Assembly: GCA_934045905.1 (NCBI GenBank)
Contig: OW203769.1
Location: 27,206,817 to 27,270,816, forward strand
Origin: Leuctra nigra
Lineage: Eukaryota; Arthropoda; Insecta; Plecoptera; Leuctridae
Direction of reading: 5' to 3'
Length of the DNA stretch: 64,000 nt
How positions within the stretch are numbered: the stretch's first letter is position 1; each line of letters begins with the position of its first letter. The notes below the pieces were generated by a model. That model was not told the DNA's origin and ran no database searches. It was given only the letters and a program-made list of their open reading frames with translations. Below are positions 24,801-39,800 of the stretch, one piece after another. The translations under genes and the position numbers were made by a program.

Positions 24801-27800
24801 ATTAACATTGCATGGAATTGAATTCCAGCAGAATTGGGAATTTAAAAGTTCTAGCATAAGCCCCTGGTAAAAGGAAGGTACCTATACATTCCTAATTATA
24901 TGCTATGACAATATAGGTATCACTTGAATATTACTCTAAATTATTTAAAAAGTTAAAAACAGTTATAAATTCAAACTTTCTTACGGAACTCTTTCGCTTG
25001 TGTGATGATTGAGATGTGGCCAAGTGGTTCCATTTCTTTTTGTTCTGTTCGAGTTGACCTCAAACTAAAACCAATGGTAATACAATGATCCAGTTTCAAA
25101 TAGTACCTAATGTGTAGGTATGTAAATATTAATTAATAATTACCGATTTACCTCAATTTCCGTTTATGTCTTTAAATAAAATGCTGCATTAGTGATAGAG
25201 AGCTCATCTGGAAAGTTGCATCTCGATGAATGTGTGCATGAGATATGGTAACTAGGAACAATAGGTCGGTAGTTAAGTCGCTAACCACTAACACAAATGT
25301 CCTATTTGAGCCCCCAATGTCATTCATTTCCCATGCATTGGCCTCTCAATGGCACATTAACATCATTTTTCAACAGGGTTGTGGGAATGGAATGATTCAT
25401 TTTACATAATCTCATCTGGTGTTTTCACTGAGAATCATTCATGTCTACATATTCTTAATAATAACTTCAGAATTATTGAATTTATTGTTGCAATATTTTA
25501 AAAAATTTCCTACCTACATTACATAATTGAATTGATCTTCAGTATTACTGCTAATCTGTAATTTCCTCATTCTACGTAATTTAAAAGCTTAGCACGGTAT
25601 TAATTTTTAAACCATGAAAATGTAGTAGAGTGATAATTTTGGAATGTGTGTTTTTTTATTATTTAATTGGCTATTTTCAATTATAATTATTGATTAATTA
25701 ATAAACAGTGTTCTTTGCAACCTTGTAAGTGCATCGTCAAGTACCATTACAAACTAGGAATATCACAGCTCTTGGACTGGACAAAGTATATTTTCTTGCA
25801 GAAACTTCATTATTATTAATATTGTTGTTGAATGTTGTAAGATAAAATTATTGATGAGTTCTAAATTTAAATAATCGGTTCAATGCAGTGTTAAAAAGAA
25901 GCTAGACTGGATTTAATTTAATTTTAGGAACATTCATCCCATCCATAATTGATTGCATCAGATTCTTTAACTTACCTTTAAGAAGTAGAAATAAACTTAC
26001 TGAATGTAGTTTTGTGTCCTTTTCATGTAAACTCAATTAGTTTTATAATCTATTTACTGCTTGACTCGAGAATCATAGATTTCACGAAGATGTAGAAATG
26101 ATGGGAATGAATGTGACTTGACTGCACCGACGGGTTGCTAATGAACGGTTGTCCCGCCAGTCCCGCGGCCATCTGGTCTCGGAGGTAGACCCGCTAGGGA
26201 TAATGTACGGCGTGGACGGAGGAAGCAGCTACATCGACCGCGAGGGCCAGCCGCCGCAAGCCGTCGTCCGCGATTACTTCGCCGGCCAGCTGGGTAAGAT
26301 GTGGCCGGCTGTCTGTTCTAGCTGCCGACTGATCTTCGCGCTCTCTCTCTCTCTGTCGTCTTTCCTCTCTTCCGCCCGATCCTTGGCACTAGACTCTTGT
26401 CCCGTCAGACCGTTGACTTTAGGAAGTATCGGGCTTTCATCGCTCACGTAATCTTGCTGGCACTTATTTTCATGCTGTGTCCTTTAGAGTAGTTGGTGCA
26501 CAGAATTTTATTTGTCTGTAGTATTGCTTGCACTCCGAGGGTATCAAACAAAATTTGCATAAAAAGTATCTGTTTTCGTGGGTATTTATTCATTTTAAAA
26601 CTTATTAGGTTCTCAAAAGTCCAATCTGAATTCTCTTAGATTGGTATGGTTGAGATTTTTGGCTTATCAAGTTATCATTATACTTTTTACAACTTAAAAG
26701 CTGCTAAAATGTATAAATATCCAAATACTGGAGACTTTTTATGTAGATTCAATTGCCAAGAGTGGCTTTTATGGGCACTTTAATGAAAATGTCCTTTTCA
26801 AGATCTCAGTTAAGATGTAGATCATTACCTACAGTTCCGACAGTTCTTTTGCGGCCAGTGAATCTAGTGCTTCCTTCTTCCACTGAGAGTCCACTAACCC
26901 GCCTGGATGTCCCGTGCCTAACTGCCACCGCCCCTGATGTTCAGCTGTTGTTGCCAGGCGCGAGGCCACCTGGTGTCGGAACTCGACCCCCTCGGCATTA
27001 AGTACGACGACACGGAGGCCAATTACTTAGAGCGCGAAGGAATCCCCTCGAAAACGGTAGTGCGCGACCACTTTGAGCGTACGCTCGGTAAGCCGGCGAC
27101 CAATCACTTCACCCCGCGTGTTCTTTCACTAGACACCCGCATCACACGTTGACGGCATGGAACCACCACCAACGAGTTTTGTTACCCCCGTATTTTGATG
27201 TTTTTTGAAGTGAGATTTAATTTGCTGTGTCCCCTCATTCACCAATCATTCATCAACTTTTTACACGTTGCTTCTCAAAGTTAATTTTATATAGGTATAT
27301 TATTTTTTAATGTTCAAAATTCAATGAGCACAAAAACCTCGAATCCTCAGTAATTTTATTGGGCCCCCCAAAATATTAAGTTTCAAGTTTTCTTTGTGCG
27401 CACAAATGTGAAAATTATGCTAAATATCCTTACATTATTCTAATAAAGAGTTAACTTACCTCTTGTTCAAATATTAAGGATAAGATTGAAGATGAATTAG
27501 GAACAAATATTGAGAATTCATGTTTCCGATCTCAATTTACAAAAAGTGAATCGTTTGTGAGAAATGTTCGTCAAGAAACATTTTTGTAAATCTGAGTAAT
27601 TATTGCACATAAGTACATTAGTAGTAGGTCCTAGATAAAGCCTGAAGAACAGATAGAACCAAAATACTGTAATAAAAATATGAACCCAATTTATAATCAT
27701 TTTTCTTAAGGGGGTTCCAGGGTTTCGGCATAGGAATGAGAATTTGCTGTAATTCACACCAAAGATTAATGAAACCATATTACATACAACTAGCAAAAAA

Positions 27801-30800
27801 TATTTGCCCCTTACGGTATTAAATAATTAGATATTCTTGATTGAAGATCATCTTTTCCCCCATAAGATAACACAGGGAGACATGAAATCGTCCCGGAAAA
27901 TTGGCCTTAAATTGCTCCTAAAACCGCAAGAGGAATGACAAATTATTGAAAATAGTCTCAAATTAAAGATAATAATTGAGCGAGCGAAGCGAGCGTCTCC
28001 ATTTGGCTCTTTTGGCACGGACCTCTGTTTTTTTTTTTGTTTGTTTTTTTTTTTTTCTGTTACTGACGATATACAGGTCAGAGTTTTTCTTCGATCGAGC
28101 TGAAATTTTGCACACATGTACGTAACATTTCTGATTGTTGCAGACCCTAATTTTTTTGAAATCCATTGATTGGTTCAAATTTAAAAAAAATTAACTTTCG
28201 ATTGGTTGTTTTGATCAAATTGAAATTTTGACAAGTCATTACCCCCAACATTGTACCCAATCAAACAAAGTTTCAGCCAAATCCTCCCATTGGTTAAAAT
28301 TTAAAACCATCTTTCCTGTGTTTTTAGAAATTTAAACTATAACCGATTGAACGATCAACTTATAACTTCGCATGATGGTTGGGTCCAACATTATCTGCAT
28401 TTTTGACAATTTTCATACTAATCTGTGTTTAAATCCAAACGTTATTGACATTTTACGGACTATTAGCGTGTTGGCTGTCAAATTCACGGCGACTTCGACT
28501 CTTCAGTTCAAGGCAAGGTAGTTAGAGCAGAAACTTTCAAACGCAAATGAAACTGATAATGACCGTTCAACAGTCGATCTGATATTGTGTAGACACACTT
28601 ATATCATATGAGTGGTCTCAGGTATATTTTTTGAAGGAGATCCTGTGATTTTTGAAAATTAACACGGAACAGTTCAATCATAAAGGTTCAATTGATCAAC
28701 TTAAAGCTTTGCATGGTTATTTGGACCAATATTTTAGGAATGTTTTGAGATTTCTATACAAATCTGTGGCGAAATTTTAGAATTATTGGCTTTTAATGAC
28801 ATTTTCGATAGACAGAATTTCGGTTCGAGGTGTTGCGCGTATCCGTGCTCGCTCATCAACGCGTTACTCAGATTCATTGGTTAAAATTTAAATAAATATC
28901 TCCTGATAGGCTGAAAAATGAAAACGGTCTTCGATAATTCTGATCAAACTCATATTTTGCATGATCATTAAGACCAATATTGTCTCTTATTTTACAAAAT
29001 TTCATCCCAATCAGTTAAGAACGTATGAAGTTATTTACATTTTTAATATCTGTCAGTAATGAAGTATCGAAATGAATGTTTTCCAGTGCCAATTGAAAAT
29101 TGATTCTGATTTGCTTTATGAACCAGGTGCTTAGATGCTATTTTAAAGTTTCGATGAAAAGCATACACTTTTAAGTTGATATCATAATCAATTCCATATG
29201 GATGTATATGTTTTCTGTGCGTTGTGTACGCATTTCCGGTTCGAGAATTTGCACGTACCCGTGCTCGCTCATCAACGCGTTACACTGAGCGTTTTCCTAG
29301 TTTTTAGAATAAGACTGCCGTTTAAAAATATGGGGTCACGGGCCAAATAAGAAAGAAAATGTGTACAATGTGTGAAATTTACCATAAATCTGGCAACATT
29401 GCACTACAAATATGTACTATTTTTGGATAGTTTAATTGGAACTTCAATTAAAAACATATAATTGGAGCACACGGTAAGATATAATTGTTTTATGCTGTTG
29501 TTTGAGGTATTATTTCATCTGAGATTTGTATGAATTACGGCGAATTCTAAGCACCTTGGCTGGAGCAGTGGGACCACTTTAAGGTAGTTCATAGGTCAAT
29601 GCAAAATTTTCTATCGAAAAGGATGGATTTTTACAGTAGGTAACTTGATGTTTTATTTATTATTTTTGCTCTAGATTTTAATGAAACAAAAGAAATGTAA
29701 ATAACTAATAAGAATTCCTTATTGTCATTATTTATAAATCATAAGTCATCAGTAGTATTTGAAGACCCAAACCGCTACATTTATTTTCTCTCGTAGAATT
29801 CAGTTTATAAATTCGAACTTGATAAGTCTCATCATCTCATCGGAATGAGTCACATCGCCTCATCGGAATGGTTGCTCGGTTGTTTCATCAACGCATGAGG
29901 TTTCCCAGCATCACGCCTTCGATTGCGACAACATCGTCCCGCGTTGCTTCTCTCTTCATTCTCCCGATATCCCAGCATGTCTTCGCTTTACTCTTCCAAC
30001 CATCGAGCCTTGAACTATGTCAACTAAACCACGTGAGAAGGGAAGAGCATCCACACTTACAGGCTCCTGTGTGCATTTTAATTTCACAGCTTTTAAGAGA
30101 CCTGGGTAAAATGCATTGATCGCTGTTATAGAAAATTTCATTTTCTAGTTTTGTCTTCATGTTAATAAAAAAAAATTAAATCGAATAATAAAGCACACTT
30201 TATCACACAGGAGTAGTTACAACCTCTAGTATATCCTCAAAGCTGTACACTTGATTAGGTATATATTGTTGAACAAGCATATGAACGTTTTAAAAACATA
30301 TCCTAGAGGTTGAAATATACAGTGTGTGGCATTATTTAGTTCAGTTATAATGTTTTGTGGGTTACCGCTCAATTTTTTTAAATTATATTAATGTATAAAG
30401 ACAAATCTAAAAAAGACATGGAGGAACTGCTCCCATTACTTTCTCCAAGTCTCTAAAAATTTAAAAATCCCATTCAATCAGGTTCATTTTAAGTACTTTT
30501 GTGAACTTTATAGCTGTGAAAAAGCAAATGGATCCCGTTGTTGCATTCTCTCCCCCTCCTCGCGTGGTATAGTTTGTCCCTCAGTCTTCTGATAGAGAGA
30601 TTCTCCTCCCCCCCACCCCCACCCCCTGGCTGCTCCCGGCATGTCACTCTGGACCCCAGAGGTTTCATCCAGATCATCGTGTTATGTTCGATGCTACACT
30701 CATTTGTTTTGTCTGCAAACGGTCAGGATCAGAATGAAATAGACCGATCCAGGTCGCTCTGGTTTCTAAAAGATTTCGCATGCAGTTTGATTCTCGCCTA

Positions 30801-33800
30801 ATAATGTCGTAAATCATCAACAACCAAGCTGCTTGGGAAACTTTTACAAATCCCGGGCTGATTTCTGGATTGGTCTATTGTGAGCAGTTTGAAGTACGGG
30901 CTTTTTAAATACTAATGCCCTATGCCAATTGGTATTTAAATGACAGATAACAATTTTTATGATGTATTTTTTTATTGAATCTTAAATGATGTGGAAAAAT
31001 GGAAAGGATCATATCTCAACATTTTGCAAGTTCTTGAACAGGCAATTATTGTTGTTTTCTGACCACATTGTCAATACCATGAGAGCAGATGAATATATTA
31101 TACATAATGTGCTCCATTCTTCGGGTATTTACCTACACATGTTAACAGTAAGTTGTCAAAAGTACTCGAAAGTCATGTAAATCTGACTTTATCTTTATTA
31201 CTCCTCAGTGGAATTTGAACAACTTATAAACTGTTAAAATGTAGATATACAACTAAAAATGGTGCCTGTTGCAATACTTTGTATTGAATAATTAACGAAA
31301 ACTACAGTCGTCTATCTATCTATCATTCTATCTTTGAATCGGAAGGAAGTGATTGGAATGCACATGATTGAATGGACCGTCATATATCAGTTTATAAGTT
31401 GTGTTTGTATGGAAGAATGCGGTGCGTAATTTATGTCATGTGATCATGATTATTGTGTTTGCGTGACAATGTGACAGCACAAGTTGCCATTGTAAATATG
31501 TGCTTATCATGTTTAATTTTACTTTAAATGTTAGCATTATATTTAGGAATCTCCGGAATATGAATAAGTATTTAGTGTTAGGTACAGATCTAGTTTTAAG
31601 TTACACTGCCCACCATTTGTAAGGTAAGATTTTTATATTTTTAAGTGCATGATCTGTTGGTATTTGTTTTGTACATTTTCATGTTTTGACTTTTTGGAAT
31701 GGAGTTGTAGCTGAATTTATTCTAGTGTGTTCGTAGGTCCAAATGCACATTTGCGTTAAAATAAAATTCTACTGAATAGTTTTCCATAGAGCATAGAGGT
31801 TATTGGCAAACTGATTTGTATTGTTGTACCTATGTTTTTTACACATGCAATTCTCCTATGTGCTGATTCATTTGTATACAAGCAACGAAAAGTGACTCTT
31901 CATTGAATCTACTGTTTTCAGGTTTGTGTTGCTTTTAGAACTAGAAAGCTTATTTCTTCATAAACTGATCTTGTCACTTTTTTTAGTATGTAAAGAGGTG
32001 GTAATGATAATTTACGGTATTTATCCGAATGATCATTTTCAACGTATAATTCTTTTTTCATTCTTATTTTGATGTCGTGCAGCCGAGTTCAGACTATCAA
32101 CTTTCGGTTGATCAACTTGGTTCTGCCCGTGCGCAGAGTCACTTTGGTGCTGATAATGTGATTTGCAGAACCAAGTTGCTCGCGTTGCTTGTGGACTGGG
32201 TTTTATCAAGGTTTTGTAGCTTGTTTCACCAATCATGGCATCAACACAAGAACAAAAGTGAGAATCATACGTTGATGATAGAAACATTCAGACTCTTACG
32301 TCGTGAACAGAACTTCATAGAGAAGTTTTTATTGAACAAATACCCACATTTGAGTTTCGACGAAAAGTGTTGCTTTATCAAACAAAGCCCTGCATTTGGT
32401 CCTACGTGTCAGTAGCATTGTAGACAACTAGTTAGTAGTATAGCCGATTTGAGGTTTTGGTTGTAAACGAAGCGAGGTGATTGGTTTGATGATTGTTAGA
32501 TTGCTCACGTGTGTATATATTTAATGAATTTACCTCTCTTCAGTTTGGATCTGTTTTACTTTTCCAATAACTATCCACATCTCTCCAACATTTATTTACA
32601 GCAAATCCCGAAGATGTTTTTTTTTGTTTTGGAACAGATTTGTCCGCTTGGTTACATTTTATTTGTGTGAGATTCGAGCCTGGAAACATTTCTTCGGTGT
32701 CTTCAACTATCTTCTTTTTTTCAACGCTACAGATTTTTAAGTCATTAGAGAGTAACCAAAAAATCTCTCAGTGTGGCTGCTGAAAAAATCATGATGGAAA
32801 TAATGAATTTCCTTGCTTATCTTCTAGCCAGAACTTGGTGTTTATAGATGTTAGAATGTAAATACGCATCTGTCTCCTCCGCTTTGTTTCAAGAGAGCTC
32901 GGGACACCTGTTGCATGGTGCAATTACCTCATTCTCGAAAGGGAAATGGCGTTTTGAAAGTGAAATATCAAAATTCTGGCAAGCAGCAAACGATGAGTTT
33001 AATCTTCGTTCAATATCCTAAACTTAAATCGTAATGTCTTATTTCCCTGTTTGTCCTCAAACACTTACTTTCATACATATTTTTGATACCATCAAAATGT
33101 CATTATAAATTACGGTTTTTGGGTGTTGTTTACATTATGTTGTCATCAGTTGGCCATTGCCATAATTTCAATGTGCCATTTGCAGGCAAAGTTAAACAAG
33201 TGCCGATCTTACTAACTTTGATTGACAATTAGTCTCAATTTAAGACATGTCTGTATAGCTATTGCTGCCGGCAGCCATGATTGTTTATATTTTGATAATG
33301 TGGCTTTTAATGATGGAACAAAATGTTTCCGTCTATGCATAATGTGGAGAAGTTTCCACATGTATTTTCATGTCTTTTGGTTATCTTCGCTGTGAAAGTC
33401 ATAACTTAGCATTACGTCCATCAATCTTTCTCTTACTTGTAAAATATGTTTAAACTCACCTTCTTTTACACATTTCATTATCCCATTCACATTTATTTTA
33501 TTACAAATCATTTAATTTTTATGACTCAGATTCTGTATTAACGTTAATATCGACTTCACTGCCTCCTGGGGTAAATGGTTGAGTTTTCCTACAAGCAAAT
33601 CGTCTAGAAATGATAGCGGTGTTGGATTAAGCGACAGGTAAACCGAGCTCTCTGGAATGGACAGCGTCGTGTATCGGTCTTGCAGTAGTCGGTAGCACTG
33701 TGTCGGTTGTGTCTCAGATCCGCGGCCATCACATTGCTAAGCTCGACCCGCTGGGCATCAGCAGTGCGGACCTCGACGACAAACATCCCCCCGAGCTGCT

Positions 33801-36800
33801 CTACAGCCACTACGCGTTCGGTAAGATCTCGCCGCCTCTTCCTCTCCTCTCTATCTTGTGCATCGTGGCTCGGCGGTTGGCGTCCGCTTCTCTCCAATTC
33901 CTCCGTTGAAACGTTGTAATGTGTCGTTCATTTTAAGACGCCTCGGTAAGTTCTTCAGAGTTTGTTTTTAGTTTTTTTCTCACACTTAGGCTGCGTTTTA
34001 CCAAACCTGGTTTAGGGGCCTCTAAACCAGGTTTACCGCCTCTAACCCGGGTTTAGAATCTTGGTGAAACGCAGCCTAAAAGTATTATAAAAATCAATGA
34101 GGAGTAATCCACAATTCTTATCGCTCTATGAAATATGCCGCACAGTAGAGTATGTCACAACCGCTGGTATGACCTCGAAGTTTTACAAATACAAAATGAA
34201 TGGTAAAATAATCATATTTAACACTTTGCGGTCTTACCAGATGACAAAATGTACTGTGTGTTATTAATTCATTGAGTAAGCTTGAATTGTGTTCTTAAAT
34301 TTCTAAAAAAAAAATAGTGTGAATAAAAACTGAAATAAGAACATTGAAGAACTGCAGGCATCCCGTTAGCTTACCCAATGCGTCTTAAATCAATAGGAAG
34401 TTAGCATGTTGATTAGGTACGTTATTAAAATATACTTGTATAAATGTTGTCGATAAAAATACAATAGGTAGGTTAAAAATAAATTGTCTTGGAAGTATAC
34501 AATTTTTATTAGAAAGTTTGTTAATATTTTACAGTGTTTATCAGTAATTTTGTTGAGCTCATAATTTGTCATCTTTTATCAACTAGGTAGGTACTGTAGA
34601 TCATTGATGATAGGTAATCATTGTTTATTATTATCCTCATTATCTCTATAAGCATTAAAATGTGATTAGCATTTGATTTATGTAACAAGAAAACCCCATT
34701 TGATGGGTCAATTAATGAATTGCCACTTAGTAAAAGATAGATTACCAATCCCTGTGATAGGCATACTAATGTCACTCTTTGTTTATTTATTTTGAATGAC
34801 AGAATACTTCGTACATATCACTAGTATAATGAGAGAAGGGAAAATAATCTACATAAAAGGATCCATTCCTTGCGTTACGTGTTTCAGCTACCTATTAAAT
34901 TGCCAAATTTCCACTTGAAGTCTTTTAAACCAGAGTGGTTTGGCATTTCATCTTATGAGGAGACTTTGACAACTTAAACTGTGTTATTAACGTATAAATA
35001 TTTCAAGAAGTTGGGTCTTCTTATGTATATTATGTACCCTTGTTGACAGAGAGGAGTATAGAAACAAAGGATTTAAATGTGCTTTGTTTGTTTGATTCAT
35101 AACTTAAATGATTCCAAGGAATGACGATTTGTCCTCTTTTTATAATGCAGCTTGATCCTAGATGATTGCAGTTATAATTTGACTGAATTCTTGGTCATAA
35201 TATTACCAAGATGGATTTAGAATCTAAGTAACACGTCTCCTTTTCTAGAGTCTATTTCTCATAATGATCATTTTAAAGGCCAGTAAACTTGTATGTATGG
35301 TCAAGTGTTTTTGTACTAAATTTGCTTTTGACAACTTAAAATCTATTGAAACCACTTCCAAAATATGCACCCTTTTATGTAGATATCTTAAATAATGAGT
35401 TCAATTTGTACGGTGTTAGATATTGGTGATGTGTCACGTCTCGTCTCGTGATTCCTTGTCGTCCCTCCTCGTTCCCGCCAACTCGTCGAGCTCTTGTCCG
35501 TCTTAAACGTTGTATGCGTCCAGTTCCGCTCTCTCGTTCTTAAAACGACTAAAAGTGTGTCCCGTGTTGTAAATAATGCATGTCATAGATTAATATTACA
35601 GTGGTAAGCAGAACAAGGTGAATGACTGTTTTAACAATACTTCTTCTGCTGCCAACTTCACATTTGTCAATAATTTTATTTCATTTAATTAATAGGAAGG
35701 AAGGCACACAAAGATAGTAACAGTGAGGGCAGTGAGGGTAGTGTAGGCAGGATCAAGTCTCCCACAGGCAAAATGGTGAAAAAGAAGAAGAACCAAACAG
35801 AAAAACTTGTGAACTGGATTTTGGAACAAATAAAGTACGAGGAAGAGGAAGGGAGAGAGAAAAGTAGAATGGGAAGAAAGAGAAGGACAGTCCTAAAGTC
35901 GGAAGTTGTAAAAGGAATGGTTGCAACATTCATGTGGATGAATGGGAGGATGGTGGAAATGGAAAGGAAGATTGATGATCTGAAGAAGAAGCAGGGAATG
36001 ACAAAAGAGGTTATGCATAAAGAAAGAGAAGAAGTTTTGTGGCCAGAAAAAGAGTGTGAGCAGCAAGAAGAACAGAAGCTAAAAGGGTTACAGAAGGAAA
36101 AGGTCAGTGAAACAACGGAAGATCAAACAAATGATGAGGAAGTGGTGCGACAGGAAATAGGAAGCGAACATCAGGAAGATGAGATATTGAACGAAACAGA
36201 GGGTAAGCAGAATCATCAAGCTAGCGAAGAAGAAGTGGGGCCACTGGTAAAAGAAAAAGAAAAGGAAGCTGAAATTGAGGGAGACCAGGAATTGGTAGTA
36301 GCGGAGAAAGATCCTGATATTCCGGTGTACGCTGACGAAGATCCCGGAGACGAGCGCGCTCCTGCGGAAGTCCAGGCTGCCCCTCGGGGACCTGATTCAT
36401 CAGTTCAAGGATCTCAATCACCTGGCGGTCATCCAGTGCCATTCGATCGTGCGGTGTCGCGCGGGCCGCACCTGCACCAACCACTTTGTCTATTTCGGCG
36501 ACCACAAGCGGTGGAAGTGCAACCTCTGCTTCTGAGTCAACGAGTTGATTCCACACGGGAGCTTGAAGATAACCCGCAACTGGAGGCATCACCGGGGGAG
36601 CCTAGGTGCAGTGGAATCAAAGCCCTGCTGATCGGGGACTTCAGTGGAGGGACAGGGACAGGCTTCTGCGGGCAAGAGGGTTTCCGTGCAGATGCCTTCC
36701 CCGGAGTTGGAACGAAAAGCTTGGCAGAGGAAATAGGGAGATATGTCATCCGGGACACTACAGACAGTGTCATGCTGTTTGTGGGGAACAGGGACCTCAG

Positions 36801-39800
36801 GGATGGGAAGAGCAGGGATGAGATAGAGCAAGATACCAGGCAACTGATTAATGCAGCAAAGGAAAAGTTTGGACCAGACACCAAACTCTTCTTGTCTGGT
36901 ATGCTGACACACCAGGGAATATGGCCCAGAGAGGTAAATAATACCCGGAGGGACGTGTGCCAGGAGAATGGAGTGTGGCACGTCATTGGAAAGAGGCCAA
37001 GAAGGGAAGATAGGAGATGGGAGTGGCACGAAAGGATTGGAGCTAATTTGCGAAAGACTGTTGAAGAAAAGGTGGATGGGCGAATGGCAGTGGGTTTTCG
37101 GAGTCTGGTGGTGTGGAGAAAGAAAAAATAGGGGCCGGCAGAGTGGGAGAGACAGGAGGTAAGGGGATTGGACGCAACCGACCTGTAAGAAAGGTGAGGA
37201 AGGGCAATGTTGTCAAAATAGGTACACTGAACATTGTGACATTAAATGGAAAAATTGAAGAGATAATAGACATGATGGAAGAAAGAAAAATAGAGTTATT
37301 GGGTATGAGTGAAACAAAATGGAAGGGAGTGGGGGAGAAAGAGTGCAGAGGAGGATATAAACTATTCTGGTCAGGGGGGGCTGAAGGGAGGAATGGAGTG
37401 GGGTTTGTGGTAAGCCCGAAACTGAGAGGTCTAATTGTCGGGGTGGAAAACCATAGTGAAAGAAGCATCAAAGCTAGCCTGTTAATGAAGAACAAGGTGA
37501 AGGTTGACATAATACAAGTATATGCGCCACAGACAGGACGGCCAGCAGCGGAGAAGGAGATCTTCATCCAGGAACTGGAGAACAACATCACATCCAATAC
37601 CATAATAGTGATGGGGGATTTTAACGCACACATTGGGGAGGACAGGACAGGAGTTGAAGGGGTCATGGGGCACCATGGATGGGGAAAGAGGAATGTAGAG
37701 GGAGAGAAGATGTTAGAAATGTGCGGAAGAAACGGGCTGCAGGTAGGAAACAGTATGTTTCATAAGGAAAAAAGAAAGAAGATTACGCGATATGGACACG
37801 GCGAAGAGGCTACCGAATCCGTTATCGATTACATATGTGTGGGGAAGGAATTAAGGAGATTCTTGGAGGATGTTGAGGTTATCCCTTCAGTGGCCCTAGA
37901 TAGCGATCATAGGCTGCTAGTTGGAAAATTTAGCGTCAAGAAGGACCACGCCGCCAAGAGAAGAAGTAAAAAGAATGGCAGAATCAAAGTGTGGAAACTG
38001 CAATCCCATACAGTACGACAGGAGTTCAGAGAGAAGATTGCAAGCAGTGAGAGAATAGGGGAAGTGGGACAGGTGGAAGAGGAATGGCAAACATTTAAGA
38101 AGGTATTTGTGGAAAGTGCAGAAGAAGTTTGTGGGCGATCAAGTGGGAGAAGCAAGAAGAAGGAAACACCGTGGTGGAATGAAATAGTCCGAGAAGCAGT
38201 GCGTCAGAAGAGAACCGCCTGGCAAACGTACGAGGCCGATAGATCTACCCTCAACAAGGCCGAATACCGAAGGTGGAAAATACGAGTAAGAGAGACAGTA
38301 GAAGAAGAAAAGAAGAAGTCCATGGAAGAACTTGCTGGTAAACTAGAAACGGATTTTGAAGGCAATAAAAAGATGCTTTATGGCATAATAAAGGAAAAGA
38401 GGACAAGAAAAGTTGGACAGGCATGCATGGTGGATGCTTGCGGAGGATTGATCAATGACCCAGTAGAAGTACAGGCACTGTGGAAAGAGTACTTCAAGGA
38501 ACTACTGAATGTTGATGGAGTGGCACTACCAGAAAGTAGTGGAATACTACAGAGTGAGAACGAGGAAGAGGAGAAGTGTGCTTTGAGAGAGGGAGAAGTG
38601 GAGAAAGCGCTAAACGAGATGAAGAATGGTCGATCACCCGGAATAGATGAGATAACAGTGGAGATGGTAAGAGCTGCTGGGGAAATAGGAAAAAGATGGT
38701 TGTTTCGAGTAATGAGTGCGGCATGGAAACAGAGGACCATACCGGGTGATTGGAGAAAGGGAGTGATTGTACCAATCTACAAAAAGGGTGACAGGAAGAA
38801 GTGCAGCAACTACAGGGGAATTACTTTGATGTGTCAATGTGCCAAAGTATTCGAAAAAGTGGTGGAATTTAGACTGAAAGAAGTAGTAGAGGAAAAGCTC
38901 AGGGAGGAACAATATGGGTTCAGGCCAGGCAGATCAACCATTGATCCAATATTCACTATCCGACAAGTCATGGAGAGAAAGTGGGAGAGTGGAGAAAAAC
39001 TGTACATGGTTTTTCTAGACTTGGAAAAGGCCTACGATCGCCTACCAAGGAAGAAAGTATGGGAATGTCTGAAGCGGAAGGGGGTGGGATTGGGTCTGAT
39101 TGAGAGAATCAAGAGCACATATGAGAAGAACGAGAGCTGTGTACAAACAGTGGAGGGGAAGACAGGATGGTTTGAGGTGAAGGAAGGACTTCGACAGGGC
39201 AGCGTTCTTTCCCCAACACTATTTGTCATTGTCATGGACGAGCTGCTGAGAAAAGTAGAACCAAGCGAAGACCAGGAGACGAATACACTGGTATATGCAG
39301 ATGATATCGTAGTGTGGGGAGAAACCAGCGAATGTGTTCAAGAAAAGATTGATAGATGGAGCCAGATGACTGAAGAATACGGTATGCGAATAAGTCAGGA
39401 AAAGAGTGAGACACTAGTAATGGAGAGGAAGGCAACAAGAAATGTGAAGATCAGGCTACGGGGCTTGGAACTGGCGGAGAGAGGAGAGTTTAAGTATCTG
39501 GGGAGCTGGCTAACTAAGGATGGAAAAATAGGAAGAGAGATAACATCAAGAGTGCAACAGGCTAACACATTTTTCCAGTTAGTCAGGAAACTTCTTTGGA
39601 ATGAGCAGTTCCCCCAGAAATGCAAGATACTCCTTTTCAAAAGCTATTTCCTGCCAATACTCACCTACGGTTCCGTAACGTGGGCGATCGGAGGAAAGGA
39701 GGAGAGCCAGTTGCAGGCAGCAGAAATGAAGTTTTTACGAAGCATACAAGGAGTAACTAAGATGGACAAGATCAGGAGTGAAAAGATTAGAGGAGACTTG

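Noticed and set aside
35695..35772. Open codons before LINE ORF1 as a fourth OGDH alternative exon
   Set aside because: Lacks the RGH-x6-DPLGI start and is continuous with LINE ORF1; it belongs to the LINE 5' end.
37043..37666. Minus-strand frames of up to 207 aa opposite the LINE
   Set aside because: Shadows of the purine-rich LINE ORF2; composition alone removes stops on the other strand.
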